Source: Deltaproteobacteria bacterium (GTDB lineage Bacteria; Desulfobacterota; Desulfarculia; Adiutricales; Adiutricaceae). From it: a stretch of DNA of 6,166 bases. The notes under the pieces were generated by a model. The model was given only the letters and a program-made list of their open reading frames with translations. It did no database searches and was not told the DNA's origin. Position 1 is the stretch's first letter, and every line of letters starts with the position of its first letter. Shown in pieces: positions 1 through 5,295 of this stretch. The position numbers and the translations under genes were made by a program. The stretch spans positions 1 to 6,166 of the forward strand of contig JAITIH010000027.1 in assembly GCA_031279525.1 (NCBI GenBank), written 5' to 3'.

Positions 1-372
1 GGCACCAACGTCGGGGCCGTGGCCCGGGCCTTGGAGAGCTTAAAAGGGCCCATCGTCCTCATCGCCGGCGGCCGAGACAAGGGCTTTGACTTTGGCTATT
101 TAAGGCCCTTGGTCCAAGAAAAAGTGCGGCATTTGGTTTTAATGGGCGAATGCCGGGAAAAAATGCGCGACGCCCTGGCCGAGGCCGCCCCGGTCCATTT
201 GGTCGACGGCCTAAGCCAGGCCGTCCAGGCGGCGGCCAGCTTAGCCGCCCCTGGGGAGACCGTCCTTTTGTCCCCGGCCTGCGCTAGCTTCGACATGTTC
301 AAAGACTATCGGGACCGCGGCGAGGCCTTCGTCAAAGCCGTCTGGGCCCTTAGCGACCAGGTGGGCCCTTAG
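1..372 (+). CDS. murD: UDP-N-acetylmuramoyl-L-alanine--D-glutamate ligase, C-terminal part
   Basis: The reading frame is open from base 1 to a TAG at 370-372, so the 5' part (UDP-binding and central ATPase domains) lies outside the window; 123 residues remain. MurD adds D-glutamate to UDP-MurNAc-L-Ala in the cytoplasm, using ATP. The visible part begins at the end of the central domain with GTNVGAV (residues 1-7 of the fragment), as in the ATNVGS stretch of E. coli MurD. It continues into the Rossmann-like C-terminal domain: [11 protein letters not shown] (21-31), whose lysine matches the GGDGK lysine of the family, and [17 protein letters not shown] (91-107), the MurD signature near the C-terminus. 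It ends 29 bp before ftsW, in the usual dcw order. No frameshift or lost motif is visible. The identification is secure; the fragment says nothing about the missing domains. Confidence 0.96.
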   Translation, partial: GTNVGAVARALESLKGPIVLIAGGRDKGFDFGYLRPLVQEKVRHLVLMGECREKMRDALAEAAPVHLVDGLSQAVQAAASLAAPGETVLLSPACASFDMFKDYRDRGEAFVKAVWALSDQVGP

Positions 373-406
373 GCTGGAGCCGACATGACGCTGGAGCCGA
401 CATGAC
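373..406 (+). repeat. Perfect 17-bp tandem duplication carrying the ftsW start region
   Basis: GCTGGAGCCGACATGAC occurs at 373-389 and again, with no gap and no mismatch, at 390-406. Each copy holds a GGAG Shine-Dalgarno core (376-379, 393-396) and an ATG five bases later (385, 402). Seventeen is not a multiple of three, so the two ATGs are in different frames. The second begins ftsW; the first opens a six-codon frame. The perfect identity suggests a recent event or selection to keep it. Confidence 0.97.
385..405 (+). CDS. Possible six-codon leader mini-ORF before ftsW
   Basis: The first ATG of the 17-bp duplication reads MTLEPT and stops at TGA 403-405. That stop overlaps the ftsW ATG (402-404) as ATGA, the classic arrangement for translational coupling. 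It has the same GGAG core and five-base spacing as ftsW, so ribosomes could start at either site. It probably arose by chance from the duplication; the peptide itself resembles nothing I know. Any role would be in tuning ftsW initiation. Confidence is for actual translation. Confidence 0.3.
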   Translation: MTLEPT

Positions 407-1559
407 CATGTTCAAAAAAAACAAAGTCCCCCTTGACACGGTTTTAGCCAGCTTAGCGACCGTCCTTCTGGCCCTGGGTTTGGTCATGCTTTTGTCGGCC
501 AGCCACGCGGTCGGGGAGGCGAAAATGGGCGACCCCTATTTTTACGCCCTAAGGCAGTTTAGGCACGCCGTCTTAGGGGTCGTGGCCATGATCGTCTTAT
601 GGAAAATCCCCTACCAGTTTTGGCTGCGCTGGGCCAACGCCATTTTGGCCTTAAGCGTCGTCTCCTTGGTGGTCGTCTTGATCCCCGGCGTGGGGGTCTC
701 CGCCGGCGGGGCCACCAGGTGGCTGCCCTTCGCCAGCGTCCAGCCCTCGGAGATGGCCAAAATCGCGGCCGTCGTTTACGCGGCCCGCTCCCTAAGCCAG
801 AAGGGCGATTTAGCCAATAGCTTTAGCCACGGCTTTTTGCCCCAGTTTTTGGTCGCGGCCATCTTCGTCGGCCTCATCCTCATGGAAAAGGACCTCGGCG
901 GGGCCATCATCGTCATGACCTTGATCTTGGCCATGCTCTTCGTGGCCGGCTTAAAGCACATCTACTTCGTTATTTTGGCGGCGGCGGCCGTCCCGGCCAT
1001 TTGGGGGCTAATTAGCCTTTTTCAGTACCGGCTGCGCCGCATCTCCGGCTGGCTAGAGCCCTGGTCCGACCCCCAAGGCAGCGGCTACCCCATTCTCCAT
1101 TCCTTTTACGCCTTCGCCAACGGCGGCCTTTTGGGGGTCGGCGCGGGGGCCAGCACCCAGAAACTGTCCTTTTTGCCCGAGGCCCACACCGACTACATTT
1201 TTTCCATCGTCGGCGAGGAGTTAGGCTTCGTCGGGGTCGTCGCGGTGGCCTTCGCCTTTTTGGCCTTTTGCTGCCGCGGCCTTAAGATTGGCTTATTAGC
1301 CAAGGATTTAGGCGGCTTTTACCTGGCCCCGGGGCTCACCATGGCGGTGGCCTTGCCGGCCTTTTTGAACATGGGCGTGGCCTTGGCCCTGTGGCCGGCT
1401 AAGGGGCTGCCCTTGCCCTTTTTCAGCTACGGCGGCTCAAGCCTTATGGTCAGCTGCGCGGCCGTGGGGATCCTTTTAAACGTCGCCGGCCAAGGGAGCC
1501 AAGCCGCCGCCGCCGCTAAATCGGCGACGAATCTGGCCCCAGAAAGATCGCCTACGTGA
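402..1559 (+). CDS. ftsW: Septal peptidoglycan polymerase FtsW (SEDS family)
   Basis: FtsW is the integral membrane glycosyltransferase that polymerises lipid II at the division site with its partner class B PBP. The 385 residues contain about ten hydrophobic segments (near 14-33, 55-72, 77-95, 115-131, 146-162, 166-183, 188-207, 271-291, 307-329, 344-363), as expected for SEDS proteins. Signatures include ATRWLPF (104-110), QPSEMAKI (114-121), EKDLGG (162-167), LPEAHTDYIFSIVGEELGF (258-276) and KGLPLPFFSYGGSS (334-347). D264 in HTDYIF aligns with the essential aspartate D297 of E. coli FtsW. It is called FtsW rather than RodA from its place between murD and murG and the EAHTD-type loop. The start is ATG 402 with GGAG at 393-396; ATG 408, in frame two codons on, has poorer spacing. 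One oddity is GSGYP (227-229 is GYP; families usually show GYQ). A short Ala-rich cytoplasmic tail ends the protein. Confidence 0.96.
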   Translation: MTMFKKNKVPLDTVLASLATVLLALGLVMLLSASHAVGEAKMGDPYFYALRQFRHAVLGVVAMIVLWKIPYQFWLRWANAILALSVVSLVVVLIPGVGVSAGGATRWLPFASVQPSEMAKIAAVVYAARSLSQKGDLANSFSHGFLPQFLVAAIFVGLILMEKDLGGAIIVMTLILAMLFVAGLKHIYFVILAAAAVPAIWGLISLFQYRLRRISGWLEPWSDPQGSGYPILHSFYAFANGGLLGVGAGASTQKLSFLPEAHTDYIFSIVGEELGFVGVVAVAFAFLAFCCRGLKIGLLAKDLGGFYLAPGLTMAVALPAFLNMGVALALWPAKGLPLPFFSYGGSSLMVSCAAVGILLNVAGQGSQAAAAAKSATNLAPERSPT

Positions 1560-2644
1560 GCGGGCCTCGGGTTTTGGTCGGGGCCGGCGGCACCGGCGGC
1601 CATCTATTTCCGGCCATGGCCGTGGCTCGGGCCGTCTTGGAGTTGTGCCCCAAGGCCGGGGTCCTTTTCGCCGGGGCCGGCCGGCCCCAGGAGGCGGCCC
1701 TTTTGGACGGCGAGGGTTGGCAAAGGGTGGTTTTGGCCGGCCGAGGCTTTAAGGGCGGCGACCTTAAGGGCAAATTGGGGGCGGCCCTGGCCGCGAGCCG
1801 GGGTTTGCGGCAAGCTTATCGGCTGGTCGGCGGCTATCGGCCCGACGTCTTTTTCGGGGTGGGCGGCTACGCCTCCGGCCCGGTGGGCTTGGCCGCCTGG
1901 CTGCGCCGCCGGCCGGTGGTCATTCACGAGCAAAATTCGCGGCCAGGCCTGGCCAATCGGGCCTTGGCCCATTTGGCCTCGGAGGTTTTCGTCGGCTTTC
2001 CGGCCGGGCTAAAAAGCTTTCCCCGGGCCAAAACCCTCCTTACCGGCAACCCCTTAAGGCCGGAGATCGTGGCTTTGGTCGACCGGAAATATTCTTACGA
2101 AAAAGGGGAAAGGTTCGTTATTTTAGTCATGGGCGGGAGCCAAGGGGCTAGACGCCTCAATCTCGCCGCCCTAGATTTGGCCACGAAATTGGCCGAGGCC
2201 GGGCGGGATTTCGAGATCGTCCACCAGACTGGGGCGGCCGACGAATCCTTAGCCCTTCGCCACTACGAGGGCTTAGGCGTCCCCCACGAGGCCAAGGCCT
2301 TCTTCGCCGACCCGGCTCGGCTCTACGCCAAGGCCCATTTGGCCATCACCCGGGCCGGGGCCCTGACGGTGACCGAGCTGGCCGCGGCGGGCGCGCCGGC
2401 CTTATTGGTCCCCTTGCCCACGGCGGCCGACGACCACCAGACCCTTAACGCCCTGGCCTTAGCCGAGCTGGGCGGGGCCGAGGTGGTCCCGGAGGCCGAG
2501 ATTGGCGGCTTGTTCCAAAGAGCCCAAAGCTTAATGAGCCAGCCCGAAAAATTAAAGGCCATGGCCGGCCGAGGCCGCGGGCTGGTCAACGAAAGGGCCG
2601 CCTACGTCATGGCCGAGCGCCTTTTGGCCCGGGCCAAGGCCTAA
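1556..2644 (+). CDS. murG: Lipid II synthase: UDP-GlcNAc transferase MurG
   Basis: MurG is a peripheral inner-membrane GT-B enzyme that transfers GlcNAc from UDP-GlcNAc to lipid I, making lipid II, the substrate of FtsW upstream. Its 362 residues are the normal family length. The N-terminal domain has GGTGGH (11-16), GGYASGP (103-109) and HEQNSRPGLANR (124-135). The C-terminal, UDP-GlcNAc-binding domain has TGNPLR (163-168), GGSQGAR (193-199), HQTG (223-226) and TRAGALTVTELAAAG with PLPTAADDHQTLNA (265-299). The start is GTG 1556, overlapping the ftsW stop as GTGA. It places GGTGGH about ten residues in, as usual. There is only a weak purine stretch (AGAAAG, 1541-1546) upstream, so translation is probably coupled to ftsW. 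No anomaly is seen in the catalytic or donor-binding motifs. Confidence 0.97.
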   Translation: MSGPRVLVGAGGTGGHLFPAMAVARAVLELCPKAGVLFAGAGRPQEAALLDGEGWQRVVLAGRGFKGGDLKGKLGAALAASRGLRQAYRLVGGYRPDVFFGVGGYASGPVGLAAWLRRRPVVIHEQNSRPGLANRALAHLASEVFVGFPAGLKSFPRAKTLLTGNPLRPEIVALVDRKYSYEKGERFVILVMGGSQGARRLNLAALDLATKLAEAGRDFEIVHQTGAADESLALRHYEGLGVPHEAKAFFADPARLYAKAHLAITRAGALTVTELAAAGAPALLVPLPTAADDHQTLNALALAELGGAEVVPEAEIGGLFQRAQSLMSQPEKLKAMAGRGRGLVNERAAYVMAERLLARAKA

Positions 2645-2656
2645 AAAGGGCCAAAA
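2622..2656 (+). repeat. Inverted repeats across the murG stop codon
   Basis: TTTTGGCCC (2622-2630) is perfectly complementary to GGGCCAAAA (2648-2656), giving 9-bp arms around 17 nt that include the murG stop (2642-2644). The same left arm also forms a perfect palindrome with the adjacent GGGCCAA (2624-2637). The pairings exclude one another. There is no T-tract after the distal arm, so this does not look like a terminator; it lies just before the murC ribosome-binding site. GGCC words are very common here, so chance is a real possibility. Confidence 0.45.
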
Positions 2657-2660
2657 ACCA

Positions 2661-2675
2661 GGGGGGGTAAGGGTG
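2661..2675 (+). promoter_or_regulatory. murC initiation region: G7 tract and GTG start
   Basis: A run of seven G (2661-2667) is followed by TAAGG (2668-2672) immediately before GTG 2673. The G-run lies five bases before the start and can act as a G-rich Shine-Dalgarno; TAAGG is too close. No other start lies in the gap. A later GTG at 2694 would also keep the GIGGIG loop but has no Shine-Dalgarno, so 2673 is preferred. Confidence 0.5.
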
Positions 2676-4118
2676 TACCATAAAAAACGCCGCGTGCATT
2701 TCGTCGGGATCGGGGGCATTGGCATGAGCGGCCTGGCCGAGGTCCTTTTTAACATGGGCCACGAGGTTTCCGGGTCGGATTTGCAGCCAGGCCATCAGAC
2801 CGCGCGGCTCATGGGCCTAGGGGTCAAGGTGGCCTTTGGCCACGCCGCCGAGAACGCCGAAGGAGCCGAGGTGGTGGTGGTCTCCTCGGCCGTGAGCTCG
2901 GACAACCCCGAGGTGTCCGCGGCCCGGCGAAACGGGGTCCCGGTCATCCCCCGAGCCGAGATGCTGGCCGAGCTGATGCGCCTTAAAAGCTCGGTGGCCG
3001 TGGCCGGCTCGCACGGGAAGACCAGCGTCTGCTCGCTATTGAGCATGGTTTTGACCACCGGCGGCCTGGACCCGACCTTGGTCGTCGGCGGGAGGATCGT
3101 TAACCTTGGCTCCAACGCCCGCTTAGGCCAGGGCGAGTTTTTAGTGGCCGAGGCCGACGAGTCGGACGGCTCCTTTTTGCTGCTCTCGCCCATAATCAAC
3201 GTCGTCACCAACATCGATCAAGAGCACATGAGCTATTACCGCGATCTAGCCCATTTGGAGGAGACCTTTTTAACCTTCATGAATAGGGTGCCCTTTTATG
3301 GGGCCACCGTCATTTGCCTGGACGACCCGCGGGTCCAGTCCCTCATCCCAAAGATCCGCAAGCGCTACGTGACCTACGGCCTTTCGGCCGCGGCCGACGC
3401 CACGGCCAAAGACGTGGCCTTGGAAAGTTGGGGCCACTCTTTCGTCTTACGCTACAAAGGGGAGGATTTAGGCCGGGTCGTCGTGGGTCTGCCGGGTCGA
3501 CACAACGTCTTAAACGCCCTGGCCGCTTGCGCGGTGGGCTTAGAGCTGGGTTTGGAGCCCGCGGTCGTGGCCAAGGGCGTGGGCTCCTTAAAGGGCGTGG
3601 GTCGGCGTTTCGAGAAAAGGGGGGAGGCCGGGGGGGTGGCCTTTTTGGACGACTACGGCCACCACCCCACCGAGATCCGGGCCACCTTGGCCACCTTGGC
3701 CGAGTGCTTCCCGGGCCGCCGCAAGCTGGTGGCCTTTCAGCCCCACCGCTACAGCCGGACCCAGGACTTATTCGAGGAATTCGCTCGCTCCTTCAACCAG
3801 GCCGACCTTTTGTTTTTAGCCGACGTCTACGGGGCCGGGGAGCCGGCCATAGAGGGGGTCGACAGCCAAAGCTTAGCCGAGGCCATTCGGGCCCGCGGCC
3901 ATCGGGGGGTCGAGTACGTGGGCCCCATGATGGATCTGGCCGAGCGCGTGGCCGCGGCCTTGGCCCCAGGCGACGTGGTCTTGACCTTAGGGGCCGGCAA
4001 CGTCAACCAAGCCGGGGAGGACGTCTTGCTCCTTTGGCGGGCCCGAGGAAAAAAGGGCCATGGCCAGGCCGAAAAGCCTTCTCGTCCCAAGCGGGCGGCG
4101 GCTAAGGCCAAGGGCTAA
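2673..4118 (+). CDS. murC: UDP-N-acetylmuramate--L-alanine ligase
   Basis: MurC joins L-alanine to UDP-MurNAc using ATP, the first peptide-adding step in the cytoplasm. The 481 residues show the three Mur ligase domains: an N-terminal UDP-binding domain with HFVGIGGIGMSG (9-20), a central ATPase domain with the P-loop AGSHGKTS (111-118), EADESDGSF (160-168) and NIDQEHMSYY (180-189), and a C-terminal domain with GRHNVLNALAA (275-285), RRFE (311-314), DDYGHHPTEI (326-335), FQPHRYSRT (355-363) and LGAGNV (439-444). MurC rather than MurD/E/F follows from GIGGIGMSG and DYGHHPTE. In the 183-189 motif a serine (S187) stands where many MurC proteins have aspartate. The last ~24 residues (458-481) are a Lys/Arg/Ala-rich low-complexity tail beyond the fold. 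It lies 28 bp after murG and is probably co-transcribed with it. A G6 and a G7 tract lie inside the gene at 3619-3636. Confidence 0.97.
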   Translation: MYHKKRRVHFVGIGGIGMSGLAEVLFNMGHEVSGSDLQPGHQTARLMGLGVKVAFGHAAENAEGAEVVVVSSAVSSDNPEVSAARRNGVPVIPRAEMLAELMRLKSSVAVAGSHGKTSVCSLLSMVLTTGGLDPTLVVGGRIVNLGSNARLGQGEFLVAEADESDGSFLLLSPIINVVTNIDQEHMSYYRDLAHLEETFLTFMNRVPFYGATVICLDDPRVQSLIPKIRKRYVTYGLSAAADATAKDVALESWGHSFVLRYKGEDLGRVVVGLPGRHNVLNALAACAVGLELGLEPAVVAKGVGSLKGVGRRFEKRGEAGGVAFLDDYGHHPTEIRATLATLAECFPGRRKLVAFQPHRYSRTQDLFEEFARSFNQADLLFLADVYGAGEPAIEGVDSQSLAEAIRARGHRGVEYVGPMMDLAERVAAALAPGDVVLTLGAGNVNQAGEDVLLLWRARGKKGHGQAEKPSRPKRAAAKAKG

Positions 4119-4121
4119 ACG

Positions 4122-4234
4122 GGCCGCGGAAAAAGGCCGCTAGAAAAAAAGGCCGCTATAAAAAAAGGTCGCTAGAAAAAGGCCGCTAGAAAAAGGTCGC
4201 TAGAAAAAGGCCGCTAGAAAAAGGCCGCTAAAAA
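4122..4234 (+). repeat. Degenerate ~14-bp tandem repeat array, eight units
   Basis: The consensus is GGCCGCTAGAAAAA. Units are 4122-4134 (13 bp, divergent), 4135-4150 (16), 4151-4166 (16), 4167-4180, 4181-4194, 4195-4208, 4209-4222 (14 each) and 4223-4234 (12, truncated). Variation is in A-run length (five to seven) and GGCC/GGTC. Related words (GGCGGCTAAGGCCAA, 4097-4111) lie in the 3' end of murC, so the array may grade into the gene. TAG recurs in shifting frames, so nothing long can be read through it on the + strand. The array begins three bases after the murC stop. Function is unknown; it is not a CRISPR, since units abut without spacers. Confidence 0.93.
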
Positions 4235-4246
4235 GACGGTCTCGTC

Positions 4247-4261
4247 AAAACCTTAGGTTTT
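4247..4261. repeat. Short palindrome AAAACCTTAGGTTTT
   Basis: Seven-base arms AAAACCT and AGGTTTT flank a single T. As RNA it could fold as a six-pair stem with a UUA loop; as DNA it could be an operator-like site. It lies between the tandem array and the most AT-rich part of the murB upstream region. The stem is weak and has only two G-C pairs, so a terminator role is doubtful. Confidence 0.6.
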
Positions 4262-4345
4262 CGGGAATCGTTGGAAAAATCTTTTAATAATTTCAAGAGG
4301 TTATGTTTCTAGTTTTATTTTCCGAACTTTTTGCGAAGCCATTGG

Positions 4346-4351
4346 AAAAGG
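4346..4351 (+). promoter_or_regulatory. murB ribosome-binding site
   Basis: AAAAGG lies seven bases before ATG 4359. An in-frame TAA at 4353-4355, two codons before that ATG, rules out any longer murB start, so this site fixes the N-terminus. Confidence 0.7.
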
Positions 4352-4358
4352 TTAAAAA

Positions 4359-5282
4359 ATGGAATTCGATCCTGAAAAATGGGCTAAAAGCCAGCCGGAA
4401 AGCCAGGTTTGGCCCAACGCCCCCTTGGCTCGACATTGCTCGTTTAGGATTGGCGGCCCGGCTAAGCTTTTGGCCGAGGCCGTCGGCGAGGCGGGCTTAA
4501 AGGCCCTTTGGCGGCTAAGCCGGCGGCTTTCATGGCCCATTTTCGTCTTAGGCGCCGGAACCAACGTCTTGTTCGACGATAAAGGCTACGACGGCCTAGT
4601 CCTGCGCCTAGGCCAAGGGCATAGCGAGACCAAGATCAATGACGGGCGCCTTATGGCCGGAGCCGGGGCCACGATTGCCCAATTGGTCAAGCTGGCCCGA
4701 GACCTTGGGCTATCGGGCTTAGAGCCCTTGGCCGGCCTCCCCGGGACCTTGGGCGGGGCTTTAAAGGGCAACGCTGGGGGAGCTTTGGGGTCCATTGGCG
4801 GCTTGGTGGAAAAAATTCGCATCTTAGGCCCCAGCGGGGAGATTAGGGACATAGGTCCCGCGGGCTTTAACTTTGGCTACCGGCGCCTCACCCCGGGGCC
4901 AGGCCTAAAGGGCGGGATAATCTTAGGGGCCGAGCTGGCCTTGGTCCAGGCCACCCCGGCTGAGGTCGACAAAAAAACCAAAGAGGCCTTGGCCTTAAGG
5001 GCCGGCCAGCCCAAAGGCCGCACGGCTGGCTGCGTCTTTAAAAACCCTCTTGTTCCGCCGCCGGGCGGCGAGGAAATCCTCTCGGCCGGCCAGCTCATCG
5101 ATATGTGCGGCTTTAAGGGCCGCCGCCTGGGCGGGGCCATGGTCAGCGAGGCCCACGCCAATTTTATCGTCAACGTAAAAAAAGCCAAATCCGCCGACGT
5201 TTTGGGTTTAATCGAAGCCATAAAGCTTGCGGTTTTTGAGCGTTTCGGGCTGGCCTTGGAGCTGGAAATAGTCCAACCCTAA
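4359..5282 (+). CDS. murB: UDP-N-acetylenolpyruvoylglucosamine reductase
   Basis: MurB is the FAD flavoenzyme that reduces UDP-GlcNAc-enolpyruvate with NADPH to UDP-MurNAc, the substrate of MurC. The 307 residues fit the shorter, type II class. The FAD-binding part has HCSFRIGGPA (26-35), VLGAGTNVLF (63-72) and LAGLPGTLGGALKGNAGG (124-141). FNFGYR (170-175) gives the conserved Tyr-Arg pair. TAGCVFKNP (222-230) holds the proton-donor position, normally serine in GS-x-FKNP (E. coli S229); here it is C225. HANFIVN (266-272) and LELEI (300-304) follow; E303 aligns with the catalytic E325 of E. coli (LEPEV). The start is fixed at ATG 4359 by an in-frame stop just upstream. The gene is separated from murC by 240 bp and sits 13 bp before ftsQ, so the pair may form its own transcription unit. 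Confidence 0.96.
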   Translation: MEFDPEKWAKSQPESQVWPNAPLARHCSFRIGGPAKLLAEAVGEAGLKALWRLSRRLSWPIFVLGAGTNVLFDDKGYDGLVLRLGQGHSETKINDGRLMAGAGATIAQLVKLARDLGLSGLEPLAGLPGTLGGALKGNAGGALGSIGGLVEKIRILGPSGEIRDIGPAGFNFGYRRLTPGPGLKGGIILGAELALVQATPAEVDKKTKEALALRAGQPKGRTAGCVFKNPLVPPPGGEEILSAGQLIDMCGFKGRRLGGAMVSEAHANFIVNVKKAKSADVLGLIEAIKLAVFERFGLALELEIVQP

Positions 5283-5290
5283 AAGGAGAG
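5283..5290 (+). promoter_or_regulatory. Strong ftsQ ribosome-binding site
   Basis: AAGGAGAG directly follows the murB stop, and its GGAG core lies seven bases before ATG 5296. It is the best Shine-Dalgarno match in the window and decides the ftsQ start, giving the long basic N-terminal tail. Confidence 0.85.
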
Positions 5291-5295
5291 ACGCC

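Larger units (their letters stand above)
4235..4358 (+). promoter_or_regulatory. AT-rich upstream region of murB, probable promoter
   Basis: These 124 bases are about 34% GC by hand count (about 20% for 4271-4320), against roughly two thirds in the genes. That fall, and the break in an otherwise tight operon, suggest a promoter for murB-ftsQ. The best -10-like hexamer is TTTAAT (4283-4288), but I find no convincing -35 at the right distance. TTGGAAAA appears twice (4271-4278, 4342-4349). The region call is better supported than any exact box. Confidence 0.4.

Noticed and set aside
414..422. A8 run with an in-frame A-AAA-AAC slippery heptamer at the start of ftsW
   Set aside because: A -1 slip meets TGA at 434-436 and gives only a short dead-end peptide; no stimulatory structure is evident.
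3314..4105. 263-residue + strand ORF inside murC
   Set aside because: It is a Gly/Arg/Pro-rich shadow frame of murC, whose own frame carries all the conserved motifs.
4122..4234. Array considered as a CRISPR or as a murC terminator
   Set aside because: Units are too short and have no spacers for a CRISPR. On the + strand the runs are A, not T, and no stable GC stem precedes a T-tract.
4247..4261. Palindrome as an intrinsic terminator
   Set aside because: The stem has only two G-C pairs and the T's are part of the stem, so termination would be weak at best.
4303..4500. 65-residue ORF starting before murB
   Set aside because: Its GAGG is only two bases from the ATG, most of it overlaps murB in another frame, and the product has no recognisable domain.
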